The notes: generated by a model from the letters alone, not told the origin. A stretch of 64,000 bases of DNA from Oscillospiraceae bacterium (GCA_016281125.1 JAEEIA010000037.1:1-64000), one strand, 5' to 3'; shown: positions 15,599-25,038, numbered from the stretch's first letter. Numbers and translations are program-made.

Positions 15599-16513
15599 AT
15601 GGAATACGTGCTGCAAACAAATGCGCTGACAAAATACTACAAGAATTTCAAAGCGCTTGACGGTCTGACAATGCATGTGCCGAAGGGTTCGATCTACGGC
15701 TTTGTCGGGCGGAACGGTGCCGGAAAGACCACGCTGATCCGGATGATCTGCGGCTTGCAGTTCCCCACAAAGGGGGATCTGGAGCTCTACGGCGTCAAAC
15801 ATACGGACAGCGCTGTTTCGGCGTCGAGAAGAAGAATCGGTGCGGTTGTGGAAACGCCTGCGCTGTATCTGGATATGACCGCGGAGGAAAACCTGAAACA
15901 GCAGTACCGCGTGCTCGGCAAACCGGGCTATGAGGATATCCCCGCGCTGCTCAAGCTGGTCGGGCTGTCCGATACCGGAAAGAAAACCGCAAGACAGTTT
16001 TCGCTCGGTATGCGGCAGCGGCTCGGGATTGCGGTCGCGCTTTGCGGTGATCCGGATTTTCTGGTGCTGGATGAGCCGATCAACGGTCTGGATCCGGAGG
16101 GCATCATCGAAATCCGTGAGCTGATCCTGAAGCTGAACCGCGAGCGGAAAATCACAGTGCTGATTTCGTCGCATATCCTGGATGAGCTTGCAAAGCTGGC
16201 GACGCATTACGGATTTATCGACAGCGGCCGGATCGTAAGGGAAATGAGTGCAGAGGAGCTGGAGGCGGCCTGCCGCAAATGTATGCGTCTGAAAGTGACA
16301 GATACCGGTGTGCTGGCACCTGTCCTTGACGAAATGGGACTGTCGTATCAGATTGCTGATGAACAGTATGCGGATATTTACGGGCAGCCGAGCATCACAA
16401 AGCTTGCACTTGCGCTTGTTGAGAAGAAATGCGAGATCCTCTCTGCTGTGGAGCATGATGAGAGCCTTGAGAGTTTCTATATCTCGCTGATCGGAGGTGC
16501 AAATCATGAGTAA
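15599..16513 (+). CDS. ABC transporter ATP-binding protein (drug/lantibiotic export type)
   Basis: 304 residues from the ATG at 15599, 7 bases behind AAAAAGGAGGT. It has Walker A (GRNGAGKTTL, about 40-49), the Q-loop region, signature FSLGMRQRLGI (about 137), Walker B (FLVLDEPINGLDP) and the H-loop (ISSHILDEL). The C-terminal 80 residues follow the usual accessory domain of the BcrA/CcmA-like export ATPases. It pairs with the small permease that starts 8 bases before its own stop. The substrate is probably an antimicrobial peptide or lipid-targeting antibiotic, by analogy with the gene order. Confidence 0.92.
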   Translation: MEYVLQTNALTKYYKNFKALDGLTMHVPKGSIYGFVGRNGAGKTTLIRMICGLQFPTKGDLELYGVKHTDSAVSASRRRIGAVVETPALYLDMTAEENLKQQYRVLGKPGYEDIPALLKLVGLSDTGKKTARQFSLGMRQRLGIAVALCGDPDFLVLDEPINGLDPEGIIEIRELILKLNRERKITVLISSHILDELAKLATHYGFIDSGRIVREMSAEELEAACRKCMRLKVTDTGVLAPVLDEMGLSYQIADEQYADIYGQPSITKLALALVEKKCEILSAVEHDESLESFYISLIGGANHE

Positions 16514-17225
16514 GCTGTTTTGTGCCTATTTCAGCAGGCTTTCCAAATGGATGATCTTTCGTTTTATGCTGGTTCTGATGCTGGCGGGCAGCATCATCGG
16601 CGGCGCTGCACTGAAATCACTGACAGGTGCATGGAACACTCCATATATGCTTGCGTATATTGCTTTTCCGCATTATGTCGGCATTGTCATCGGGCTGTTC
16701 AATTATCCGTTGTTTACAAACGGTACGATCCGCAATCAGCTGTCTGTCGGACATAAGCGCAGTCATGTTTACATTGCTGACTGGGCGGCTTCCAATGCTT
16801 TTTCACTTGCGCTGTATCTGGTATTCTCGTGTGCATTCCTGATTACCTTCTCGCAGTTTGCCGATACAACCGGTGTATCTGTGAAGGCTGCCTTGTCCGG
16901 TGTTGCGGTTTCGGCACTTCAGATCGTGTTCTATACGACTGTCTCGCAGCTGTTCTGTGTTGTGCTCAAGGGTGTCAAGAGCTTCCTGGCGATTTACCTC
17001 GGAAATCAGCTCATCATGCTTCTCGGCATTGCCGCATCCGAAATGATTTCTGAGTACGATCTCCCTGCGGAAATGATCAATCTGTTTCCGACTGCTGTCT
17101 GTATGCGTCAGAGCTGCTTTGCCGTCGATCCCGATCTGACGCTGGGGGTCACTGGGCTTGTCGTTGAAACTGTGATCGTTTTCCTGCTCGGCATGCTATA
17201 TTTCCGCAAAACCGATCTCAATTAA
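16506..17225 (+). CDS. ABC transporter permease (ABC-2-like, about 6 membrane helices)
   Basis: 239 residues from the ATG at 16506 (GGAGG at 16493, 8-base spacing; the in-frame GTG at 16497 lies in that site). Hydrophobic segments fall near 15-35, 55-75, 95-118, 130-155, 165-182 and 212-232. The N-terminus resembles lantibiotic-immunity or BcrB permeases (YFSRLSKWMIFRFMLVL). It overlaps the ATPase gene by 8 bases, so the two are translated together and presumably form the transporter. Confidence 0.85.
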   Translation: MSKLFCAYFSRLSKWMIFRFMLVLMLAGSIIGGAALKSLTGAWNTPYMLAYIAFPHYVGIVIGLFNYPLFTNGTIRNQLSVGHKRSHVYIADWAASNAFSLALYLVFSCAFLITFSQFADTTGVSVKAALSGVAVSALQIVFYTTVSQLFCVVLKGVKSFLAIYLGNQLIMLLGIAASEMISEYDLPAEMINLFPTAVCMRQSCFAVDPDLTLGVTGLVVETVIVFLLGMLYFRKTDLN

Positions 17226-17240
17226 ACCGGAGGGGTTCCA

Positions 17241-18116
17241 ATGTTGTATTGTCTGTGCGCGCTGCTGGCAGTGTTGCTGGCCGCGGCTGTTTATAAGATC
17301 ATTTATCTCAAAAAATCTGCAAGGGAGATCACGGCTGCATTTGCGGACAGACTTCACACCGATACCAATACCCGGATTGATATTTCCACCCGCGATAAGG
17401 ATATGTGTGCGCTTGCTGACAGCATAAACTGTCAGCTGCGCATTCTGCGGGAGGAGCACCTGCGGTTCTATCAGGGTGACCGCGAGCTGAAAAACGCGGT
17501 TACGAATATTTCCCATGATCTGCGCACGCCGCTGACTGCGATCTGCGGGTATCTGTATATGATTGAGAAAACCGATGACCGTGCTGCGGTTGACCGGTAT
17601 CTGTCGTTCATTGCGGAGCGCACCGAAGCGATGAAGCAGCTCACGGAGGAGCTGTTCCGCTATTCCGTCATCCAGACGGAGGACACGGAAGCTGTGCTTG
17701 AGGACGTCAATGTCAATCAGGCACTCGAGGACAGCATCATGGGTTATTACGGTGCGTTCAGCGAAAAGGGGATTATCCCCGAAGTCGAGATCACTGCGCA
17801 GCGGATTGTCAGGCGGCTGAATCCTGCGTATCTGTCCCGTATCTTCTCCAATCTGCTGAACAATGCGCTGAAATACAGTGACGGCGATCTGCAAATCTGC
17901 CTGCGCGATTCCGGTGAACTGGTGTTTGCGAATACTGCCAAAGGGCTCTCTGCCGTTGCGGTGGAGCAGCTCTTTGACCGTTTCTATACGGTTGAGGCGG
18001 CGCACAAATCGACCGGCCTCGGTCTTTCGATTGCGCGGACGCTGGTGGAGCGTATGGGCGGCACCATTTCCGCTGCCTATGAGAATGAACGGCTGACAAT
18101 CACGCTGAGGCTCTGA
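17241..18116 (+). CDS. Sensor histidine kinase with a minimal N-terminal anchor
   Basis: 291 residues. One N-terminal hydrophobic helix (about 3-23) and no extracellular domain, a layout of kinases that take their signal from a partner transporter. A short linker leads to HisKA with His92 (NISHDLRTPLTAICGY), then HATPase_c with the N box (SNLLNNALKYS), a shortened G1 region (LVFANTAKGLS), and G2 (STGLGLSIARTLVERMGG). The G1 box lacks the usual D-x-G-x-G, as often seen in this kinase subgroup. Last gene of the regulator/ABC/permease/kinase set, before a bidirectional terminator. Confidence 0.88.
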   Translation: MLYCLCALLAVLLAAAVYKIIYLKKSAREITAAFADRLHTDTNTRIDISTRDKDMCALADSINCQLRILREEHLRFYQGDRELKNAVTNISHDLRTPLTAICGYLYMIEKTDDRAAVDRYLSFIAERTEAMKQLTEELFRYSVIQTEDTEAVLEDVNVNQALEDSIMGYYGAFSEKGIIPEVEITAQRIVRRLNPAYLSRIFSNLLNNALKYSDGDLQICLRDSGELVFANTAKGLSAVAVEQLFDRFYTVEAAHKSTGLGLSIARTLVERMGGTISAAYENERLTITLRL

Positions 18117-18148
18117 TTTTTCCGGAATGACATCATAGAATAAACCGA

Positions 18149-18190
18149 AGGCACCGCTGAACGTGTGATTCAGCGGTGCCTGTTTCTTGC
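18149..18190. terminator. Bidirectional terminator between convergent genes
   Basis: A perfect 13-bp stem (18149-18161 with 18169-18181) with a 7-base loop. It is followed by GTTTCTT on the plus strand. It separates the sensor kinase from cardiolipin synthase, which reads toward it. Confidence 0.8.
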
Positions 18191-18217
18191 GATTCAGTTT
18201 TATGATCACGATTGATA

Positions 18218-19792
18218 CTACATCAGCGGGGAGAATACCTTGAGAAAACCGCCGAGCATTTTATAAAACAGCGATTCGTTCAGAATGGTTTCCGGCGTGA
18301 CTGTCCGGCATTCCTCGCGGGTCTGCTGAAAATCCCGCTCAATATCCGCGATGCACGGCGTCTTGTAGAGATACGCGGCGCACTCAAAATGATGATACAG
18401 ACTGCGGTAATCAAAATTGATCGAGCCGACCACAGCTTTTTCGCCGTCGCTGACGACCGTCTTTGCGTGAACAAATCCCGGCGTATACTCGTACAGCCGG
18501 ACGCCTGCTGCGATCAGCGTGCGGTAATGCGTTTTTGCGAGCGCGTAGGCCGATCGCTTGTCCGGGATGCCCGGCAGAATGATCTGCACGTCCACGCCGC
18601 GCTGTGCGGCATATTTCAGAGCGGTTTCCAGTTCCCCGTCCAGAATGAGGTACGGCGTCATGATATGCACGTATTTCCGTGCGCGGTACAGCATATTGAT
18701 ATACACATTTTCAGCGACCTTGTCATTGTCGAGCGGACAGTCCGCATAGGGGATGACCCATCCCTTCGATTGCTGCGGTTCTGTCGGTGCGCTGATGAAC
18801 GGCTCCCAGGCAGCGGCCGGTTCGTTGATATTCCACATCTGGAGGAACATGAGCGTGAAGCTCGGAATTGCCTCGCCTTTCAGCATGATGCCCGCGTCCT
18901 TCCAGTGGCCGAAGCGCTCCTCACGGTTGATATATTCATCCGCGAGATTGATGCCGCCCGTGAATGCGGTTTTGCCGTCAATGACAACAATTTTGCGGTG
19001 ATCACGGTAGTTGTAATGCGTGGAAAGGAACGGCTGTACCGGCGAAAAATCCTTGCAGCGCACGCCGAACTGCTCCATCCGCTTCGGATAGTCAAACGAC
19101 AGCGAGGAGATTTCGCACATGCCGTCATACAGCACGCGGACGTCTACGCCCTGCCGCACCTTTTCCGAAAGCAGCGAAAGCACCTTGCCCCACATATAGC
19201 CCTCTGCGATGATGAAGAATTCCATGAAGATAAAAGATTCAGCCTTTTCCAGCTCTTCAAGCATCGCATCGAACATTTCTTCGCCGTCCCCGAAATAGGT
19301 TGCATCCGTATTGCGGTAAACCGGAAAGCATCCCGTGCGGTTCAGGTATTTGCAGAGATCATCCGTGCCGGATTCCGTCAGTTCGGGATCATTGATGACC
19401 TCCGGATCCTGTGGAAGCGCGTGCTTTGTTTCCAGAATCAGATCCGTGATTTCACGCCTGATGCGCCGGTGTCCGAAATTATTGTCTGTAAACCAGAGAA
19501 GAAGCGAGCCGGGCACAGGGAACATGGCAATCAGCCAGAGCCATGTCAGCTTGGCTGAGGAATCCATATCTTTGTTGATCAGGAAAAAGATCATGGAGAG
19601 TGTGAACAGTGTCTGAATGATCTTAAACCGCGGGATGAACTCCGCGAACAGACCGTAGATTGAAGCAATCAGCAGAATCTGTGAGATGATGAGTACCAGA
19701 ATGACCGCAAGCCGGCTGAAAATCAGGCGAAGCAGTCTGCTTCTTGTTTTCGGCAGCAGCCGGATGATGCGGTCGGATTCAAACGGATCCAT
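18218..19792 (-). CDS. cls: Cardiolipin synthase (two-PLD-motif type)
   Basis: 524 residues from the ATG at 19792, which has GGGAGG 12 bases upstream; the earlier in-frame ATG at 19819 would leave a nearly leaderless message without a ribosome binding site. Two N-terminal membrane helices (about 15-60) precede two HKD motifs: HYNYRDHRKIVVIDG with GGINLADEYINR, and FVHAKTVVSDGEKAVVGSINFDYRS. The enzyme condenses two phosphatidylglycerols into cardiolipin at the membrane. It is monocistronic, with its own extended -10 promoter. Nothing sets it apart from ordinary family members. Confidence 0.93.
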   Translation of the reverse strand: MDPFESDRIIRLLPKTRSRLLRLIFSRLAVILVLIISQILLIASIYGLFAEFIPRFKIIQTLFTLSMIFFLINKDMDSSAKLTWLWLIAMFPVPGSLLLWFTDNNFGHRRIRREITDLILETKHALPQDPEVINDPELTESGTDDLCKYLNRTGCFPVYRNTDATYFGDGEEMFDAMLEELEKAESFIFMEFFIIAEGYMWGKVLSLLSEKVRQGVDVRVLYDGMCEISSLSFDYPKRMEQFGVRCKDFSPVQPFLSTHYNYRDHRKIVVIDGKTAFTGGINLADEYINREERFGHWKDAGIMLKGEAIPSFTLMFLQMWNINEPAAAWEPFISAPTEPQQSKGWVIPYADCPLDNDKVAENVYINMLYRARKYVHIMTPYLILDGELETALKYAAQRGVDVQIILPGIPDKRSAYALAKTHYRTLIAAGVRLYEYTPGFVHAKTVVSDGEKAVVGSINFDYRSLYHHFECAAYLYKTPCIADIERDFQQTREECRTVTPETILNESLFYKMLGGFLKVFSPLM

Positions 19793-19836
19793 ATGCCGTG
19801 CGCGCCTCCCTTCGCTCATGCATTCAATTTTATTAT

Positions 19837-19865
19837 ATTATAGCACATTGCTTACAGAATTGCAA
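19837..19865 (-). promoter_or_regulatory. Promoter of cardiolipin synthase
   Basis: On the minus strand TTGCAA (19860-19865), 17 bp, TATAAT (19837-19842) with TGC before the -10. The predicted start is near 19830. Confidence 0.75.
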
Positions 19866-19994
19866 TGACTTCTGTACGAATCGGCGTGGAAAATCAGGGG
19901 CGTATTATAAAAAAGAATCACTGTGCAATGCATGAGTATGGGGCAGCGTCAACAAGTCCCTGCGGGGATGTATCTCCGGCTCTCTTTTCCGGGA

Positions 19995-21839
19995 TTATTC
20001 CGCATCCGGATGTTCGCCCGACCAGCCGCGTTCCGGCAGGCAGGAGAGATACGACATGTCATCACCGGAAATTGTAAAGCCGAAAATGTCAAGATTTTCC
20101 AGCATTCTCTTTGTGGAAGAGGATTTCGGGATGACCGGAATGCCGCGCTGATTAAGGTACCGGAGCAGAAGCTGCGCATTGGAGCAGCCATATTTTGCGG
20201 CAATTTTAGTGATTTCCTGGTCTTGCAGCAGCTTTGCTCGCCCGAGCGGACTCCATGCCTGCGGCAGGATGCCCTGCTCTCTGAGATATGCAAGCGTATA
20301 TTCCTGCATGTATCCTGCGTGCAGTTCCAGCTGATCGACCATCGGGCGGATTTCTGCAATTTCCAGCAGCGGGCGCAGATGATGCGGCAGGAAGTTTGAT
20401 ACACCGACGGCGCGCACCTTGCCCTGTTTATACAGCTCCTCCATCGCAATCCATGACTGCTGCACCTTGTCGAACCATTCCGGATCATCCGCTTCATTTT
20501 TCGGCCAGTGAATCAGGTACAGATCCAGATAATCGGTTTTCAGTCTGCGGCAGGATTCTGCAAAGGAAGCGAACGTATTTTCTCTGCCGAGATCCGTCGG
20601 CCAGACCTTGCTGCACAGGAAAATATCTGCACGCGGAATCCCGGACTGCGCAATCGCTTCCCCGATTTCCGCCTCATTGTTGTAGAATTTCGCCGTATCA
20701 ATATAGCGGTATCCCGCAGCGAGCGCATCTGTAATCGTCTGCGTGCCGTGCTCCGTGGAGAGATACGAGCCGAAGCCGACTGCGGGAACCGTCACGCCGT
20801 TTGGCAGGACGAATTCTCTTTTGGATTCTGTATAACCCGCTGCGTCAAGAATGCGATCCAGCAGGCGCATGTTTCTGACGGAAAAATCCTCGGTGATATG
20901 CGGCGTTTGACCGCTGTGGATGCAGGCGTTCATCTGCTCGATTTCCATGCAGTAATTGGAGCCTGCGGTAACGCATTCCGTCCGGGTAATCCGTTCGCCG
21001 TCTGCATTTTTCACGGTGATATCAAAGGAAAGCGTGCCTTCGCCGTTGTATTCTGCGGAAGAGCGGATATAGCCCTTTGTGCCGTGAATGAACAGCCGGT
21101 CATAGCGGTCGCAGGTATCCTTGCCGAGAATCATGCCCGCGTGGAAAGAAGCTCTTGCGCCGTCAGAAAATCCGATCAGCACCGAAGCCATATGATCGAC
21201 GCCGGTGCTGTCCAGCTCGGCTTGCGCTTTGACGTATGATACCGGCGCGTCAATCAGGGAGAGAATCATAGAGGTGCAGTAGCATCCGACGTCGTAAATG
21301 CCGCCGCCGCCCAGTTCCTTGTGCAGACGGAAATCCTCAGTGTAATCCTGCGTCAGAAATGCGGTGTCGATGTAGTCGATTGTTCCGATTTCACCGTCAG
21401 CAATGACCTGCTTCAGCTTTGCGAGAAACGGGCTGTGCAGATATGCAAATGCCTCCATGAGGATGACGCCGTTTTCCTTTGCAGCCCGGAACATGCGCCG
21501 GAGCTCGGCTTCGTTCATGGCGGCCGGCTTTTCGCAGAGTACATGCTTTTTTGCATTCAGTGCTTTGATGACCCATTCACAGTGCAGATTATTGGGCAGC
21601 GGGATATAAACCGCTTCGACGTCCGGGTCGGAAAGCAGTGCGTCATAGCCGTGATATGCTTTCTCAAAGCTGAACCGTTCCTTGAATGCTTTTGCTTTTT
21701 CCGGGTTTCTTCCGGCTATGGCATACAGCCTGCAATTCTTTGCCTGCTGCATGCCGGGAATCGTGCATCCGGCAGCAATGCCTGCCGTACCCAGCACGCC
21801 CCACCGCACCGGCTGATTCCCGTTCCGTTCTTCGATCAT
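19995..21839 (-). CDS. Gfo/Idh/MocA oxidoreductase fused to an aldo/keto reductase
   Basis: 614 residues. Residues 10-335 are a Gfo/Idh/MocA-type NAD(P) dehydrogenase: Rossmann GVLGTAGIA, EKP at HVLCEKPAAMN, a domain break near GGGGIYDVGCY. Residues about 340-605 are a complete aldo/keto reductase: VGFGSYLS, catalytic set YIDTAKFYNNE (Asp, Tyr), CSKVW (Lys), LIHWP (His), GVSNF and the NADP-binding IPKSSS near the end. The start has GGGAGG 7 bases upstream. It is the last gene of the MerR-led run; the gap to the previous stop is 96 bases. The frame is open through the junction, so the fusion is real unless assembled wrongly. The substrate is unknown; a sugar or polyol route is plausible. Confidence 0.9.
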   Translation of the reverse strand: MIEERNGNQPVRWGVLGTAGIAAGCTIPGMQQAKNCRLYAIAGRNPEKAKAFKERFSFEKAYHGYDALLSDPDVEAVYIPLPNNLHCEWVIKALNAKKHVLCEKPAAMNEAELRRMFRAAKENGVILMEAFAYLHSPFLAKLKQVIADGEIGTIDYIDTAFLTQDYTEDFRLHKELGGGGIYDVGCYCTSMILSLIDAPVSYVKAQAELDSTGVDHMASVLIGFSDGARASFHAGMILGKDTCDRYDRLFIHGTKGYIRSSAEYNGEGTLSFDITVKNADGERITRTECVTAGSNYCMEIEQMNACIHSGQTPHITEDFSVRNMRLLDRILDAAGYTESKREFVLPNGVTVPAVGFGSYLSTEHGTQTITDALAAGYRYIDTAKFYNNEAEIGEAIAQSGIPRADIFLCSKVWPTDLGRENTFASFAESCRRLKTDYLDLYLIHWPKNEADDPEWFDKVQQSWIAMEELYKQGKVRAVGVSNFLPHHLRPLLEIAEIRPMVDQLELHAGYMQEYTLAYLREQGILPQAWSPLGRAKLLQDQEITKIAAKYGCSNAQLLLRYLNQRGIPVIPKSSSTKRMLENLDIFGFTISGDDMSYLSCLPERGWSGEHPDAE

Positions 21840-21935
21840 ATTTACGCCTCCCGTGATTGAGATTTTGTTCTGTTTCGCGGATTCAGCAGATCCATACGCA
21901 CAGAATCTGCGCTGATGACAGTGCGTTCCCGGCGG

Positions 21936-22865
21936 TTACGGCAGGAATTTGCCTGACGCAAGATACAGTGCATACCAGTCATGATGTGACAGCGTGACGT
22001 CACAGGCCGCGCAGATGTCCCGGATGTGTTCAGGATTCATCGTGCCGATGACGGCCTGCATGTGTGCAGGATGCCGCAGAATCCATGCAATCGCAACAGC
22101 AGCTTTGGATACGCCCTCACGGTCTGCGATTTCACCGAGGGCGCTGTTCAGTGCCGGGTAATCCGGGTTATCAATGAAGGTGCCGCCGAACATCCCGATT
22201 TGCAGCGGCGACCACGCCTGCACCGTCATATCGTGCAGGCGGCAGTAATCCAGTGCGCTGCCGTCACGGTTCAGCGAATAATCGGTGGTTTTGTTGTTCA
22301 TATAGAGCGCCTGGTCAATCAGCTGCGACTGCTCCAGCGAGAGCTGCACCTGATTGATAATCAGTGGCTGCTTCACGTATTTTTTCAGCAGCTCGGTCTG
22401 CATCGGCATCAGATTGCTGACACCGAAAAAGCGTACCTTTCCGGCCTGCTCCAGCGAATTGAACGCCTCTGCGACCTCCGCCGGATCAAAGAGCAGGTCG
22501 GGGCGGTGCAGCAGCAGCGTATCGAGATAATCGACGCGCAGTCTGCGCAGGCTGTCATCGACGCTGGAGAGGATGGTTTCCTTTGTCCAGTCGAATTCCT
22601 GCCGCTCCGGGCAGATGCCGCATTTGCTCTGGATATATACTTCCTCACGTCTGAGGCCTGTCAGCGGGAATGCCTCGGAGAAGCGGGTTTCCGCGGCGCC
22701 GTTTTCGCCGTAGCAGGTTGCGTGATCAAAGAAATTGATGCCGCAGTCAAATGCCGTGCGGATGACCTCTGCCGCTTTCTCTTTTGAGAGTGCGGGCATC
22801 CGCATGCAGCCCTGAATGACCGCGGATACCTGCTGCGGTCCGTTTGCAATATTGATATATTTCAT
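21936..22865 (-). CDS. Aldo/keto reductase (YdhF-type)
   Basis: 309 residues. A TIM-barrel NADPH reductase with the tetrad in FFDHATCYGENG (Asp, Tyr), YIQSKCGI (Lys) and LLLHRPD (His), then FFGVSNLMPMQ, NQVQLSLEQ, QAWSPLQIGMFGG and the cofactor-binding AVIGTMNPEHI at the end. Its closest style is YdhF, an oxidoreductase of unknown physiological substrate. It lies 10 bases after the DXP-synthase-like gene, in one operon with it and with a second aldo/keto reductase module. That suggests a shared carbonyl substrate or product. Confidence 0.9.
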   Translation of the reverse strand: MKYINIANGPQQVSAVIQGCMRMPALSKEKAAEVIRTAFDCGINFFDHATCYGENGAAETRFSEAFPLTGLRREEVYIQSKCGICPERQEFDWTKETILSSVDDSLRRLRVDYLDTLLLHRPDLLFDPAEVAEAFNSLEQAGKVRFFGVSNLMPMQTELLKKYVKQPLIINQVQLSLEQSQLIDQALYMNNKTTDYSLNRDGSALDYCRLHDMTVQAWSPLQIGMFGGTFIDNPDYPALNSALGEIADREGVSKAAVAIAWILRHPAHMQAVIGTMNPEHIRDICAACDVTLSHHDWYALYLASGKFLP

Positions 22866-22875
22866 TTCTGCCTCC

Positions 22876-24621
22876 TCAGTAAATATCTGCGCAGATCTGC
22901 TCCGGCGTCAGATGATTCGCTTTCAGTACCTCGTCAACCGAATAGCGGTCCAGGAATTCCTTTTTGAGTCCGTAGCAATATACTTTCATATCCGTCGGCC
23001 CGTAATATCTTGCAATTTTCTCGCCGAAGCCTCCGTCCAGGATGCCGTCTTCCAGCGTGATGACAACGGAATGGTGATCAGAGAGCTCCCGGAAAAGCTG
23101 TTCATCCAGCCCGGTGATATAGCGCGGATTGATCAGTGTCGGGGCGGTTCCGGTTGTTTCGGCTATTTTCTTTGCAAGCGCTTCTCCCAGCTGATAAAAG
23201 TCACCGAGCGCGAGAACCGCGGTTCCGGAACCCTGCTGCGTGACCTGATAGCGGTTCAGTGCACTGTAATCGGTCTGAACCGGCCTGTCCGTATGGAACA
23301 CGCCGTTGCAGGGCATCCGGATTGCGACGGGAAAGCTGTTCTGTTCGATGCTCCAATCGAGCATGGCGAAATATTCCTCGCAGTTTGTCGGCGCAAGATA
23401 AACCAGATTCGGGATATTGGACATCATCGCAATATCGAAAATGCCGAGGTGCGTAATGTCGTGCATTCCGTAGACGGATGCCGTGTTGACGAGCAATGTT
23501 GCCGGATTCCGGTTGATGCAGAGATCCTGTGAAAGCTGATCGTAGGTGCGCTGGAAAAAGCTCGAATGTGTCGCAAATACGGGCTTTCCGCCGCCTCGTG
23601 CAATGCCGGATGCCATTGCGACGGCGTGTTCCTCCGCAATGCCGGCATCGACGAACTGCTTTCCGGCTTCTTTGCGTTTTTCCGGCGTAAAGCCGATGCA
23701 GACCGGCACGGCCGCCGCCAGCGTGACGACCTTCGGATCCGCTTTCATCTTTTTCAGCAGAAAATCGCAGGTCAGGTCGCCGTAGCTTTCACCGCCGCCC
23801 AGCTGCAATGCATGACCGGTTTCCGGATCAAACGGCACATGCCAGTGCCAGTTTTCTCTGTCGGTTTCCGCAGGTGTATAGCCTTTTCCTTTCTGTGTGA
23901 CGATATGCACCACAGTCGGGTGATCTGTATCCTTAACCGCTGAGAATGCCGCAATCAGCTGCGCAATATCATTGCCGTCCGCGACAAAGCGGTAATCCAG
24001 CCCCATTGCCCGGAACAGATTGCATGCACACGTCCCGTTGGATTTGCGCAGTGCATTCAGATTCTGATAGAGTCCGCCGTGGTTTTCCGCAATCGACATA
24101 TCATTGTCATTGACGACGATGATGAAATTGCTGCCGAGCTCCGCGGCAAAATCAAGCCCTTCTAGTGCCTCTCCGCCGCTCAGGGAGCCGTCGCCGATGA
24201 CCGCAATCACATTGCCGGATTCGCCCATAAGATCCCGGCTTTTTGCAAGACCGCAGGCCAGGCTGACCGACGTGGACGTATGCCCGACGTTAAAGAAATC
24301 GTGTTCGCTCTCTGCCGGATTCGTATAGCCGGAAACGTCGCCGAAGTGTTCCTCACTGAAAAATGCGCTGCTGCGTCCGGTCAGGATTTTATGTGTATAG
24401 CACTGATGCGATACATCAAATACGATTTTGTCCTTCGGTGAGTCGAACACAAAATGCAGTGCGATTGTCGCCTCCACAATGCCGTAGTTCGGGCCGAAAT
24501 GGCCGCCGCGCTTTGACAGGCGGTTCATCAGTCCGCTTCGGATTTCTGCGGCAAGCGCGATCAGCTGCGTGATGTCGAGTTGTTTGATGTCAACGGGGGA
24601 ATGGATTGTTTCAATCAGCAT
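22876..24621 (-). CDS. dxs: Divergent 1-deoxy-D-xylulose-5-phosphate synthase-like transketolase
   Basis: 581 residues, about 40 shorter than typical Dxs. The thiamine-diphosphate motif is intact (GDGSLSGGEALEGL...NDNDMSIAENHGG), as are SKRGGHFGPNYG and DVSHQCYTHKILTGR. The acceptor-binding region has changed: the DRAG motif of Dxs (with a conserved substrate-binding arginine) reads NTAS here, in front of VYGMHDITHLGIFD, and RYPRG reads RMPCN. The fold and ketol chemistry are therefore safe, but glyceraldehyde-3-phosphate may not be the acceptor. AGGAG is 6 bases before the ATG. It sits 3 bases after a MerR regulator and is followed by two reductases, not by isoprenoid genes. Confidence 0.85.
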   Translation of the reverse strand: MLIETIHSPVDIKQLDITQLIALAAEIRSGLMNRLSKRGGHFGPNYGIVEATIALHFVFDSPKDKIVFDVSHQCYTHKILTGRSSAFFSEEHFGDVSGYTNPAESEHDFFNVGHTSTSVSLACGLAKSRDLMGESGNVIAVIGDGSLSGGEALEGLDFAAELGSNFIIVVNDNDMSIAENHGGLYQNLNALRKSNGTCACNLFRAMGLDYRFVADGNDIAQLIAAFSAVKDTDHPTVVHIVTQKGKGYTPAETDRENWHWHVPFDPETGHALQLGGGESYGDLTCDFLLKKMKADPKVVTLAAAVPVCIGFTPEKRKEAGKQFVDAGIAEEHAVAMASGIARGGGKPVFATHSSFFQRTYDQLSQDLCINRNPATLLVNTASVYGMHDITHLGIFDIAMMSNIPNLVYLAPTNCEEYFAMLDWSIEQNSFPVAIRMPCNGVFHTDRPVQTDYSALNRYQVTQQGSGTAVLALGDFYQLGEALAKKIAETTGTAPTLINPRYITGLDEQLFRELSDHHSVVITLEDGILDGGFGEKIARYYGPTDMKVYCYGLKKEFLDRYSVDEVLKANHLTPEQICADIY

Positions 24622-24624
24622 AGA

Positions 24625-25038
24625 TTACTCCTGTTCTGCGCTGCACGGACAGCCGCAGGCGCCGTTGTTCCAGTCCAGAACGCCTGTTTCGACCGCCTTT
24701 TCGTACACGCTGATTTTATAGTTCATTTTTTTCAGTGCTTCCTTGCATTTCTGCTGCTCGGCCAGGAGGTGCGCCCTGGCCTGCTTCAGCAACTCGCAGC
24801 GCGCGGAGATTGTACTGCTGCCCTCCTTGTAGAGCCGGACATATTCGACAAGCAGATCAATCGGCATTCCGGCGCTGCGGAAGCAGGCTGCTGTTTCGAC
24901 CCAGCCGATGTCCTCCTCGGTGTAGTCGCGGATGCCGCCTGCCGTCCGGTGAACCTCGGGAATCACGCCGACGCGTTCATAATAGCGGAGCGTATCCGGA
25001 CTGATGCCGAATCTGCTGCATACTTCTTTGATTGTCAT
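24625..25038 (-). CDS. MerR-family transcriptional regulator (AdhR/NmlR-like)
   Basis: 137 residues from the ATG at 25038 (GGAGG 8 bases upstream; the in-frame GTG at 25047 overlaps that site). A winged helix opens it (MTIKEVCSRFGISPDTLRYYERVGVIP), then the YTEEDIGWVETAACFRSAGM wing, a long coiled-coil dimer helix (about 80-115) and a cysteine-containing tail (ACGCPC). AdhR/NmlR-type members sense aldehydes or thiol stress. It heads the operon with the DXP-synthase-like enzyme and two aldo/keto reductase modules, and its promoter has the 19-bp spacer and dyad expected for MerR control, so it is probably self-regulating. Confidence 0.88.
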   Translation of the reverse strand: MTIKEVCSRFGISPDTLRYYERVGVIPEVHRTAGGIRDYTEEDIGWVETAACFRSAGMPIDLLVEYVRLYKEGSSTISARCELLKQARAHLLAEQQKCKEALKKMNYKISVYEKAVETGVLDWNNGACGCPCSAEQE

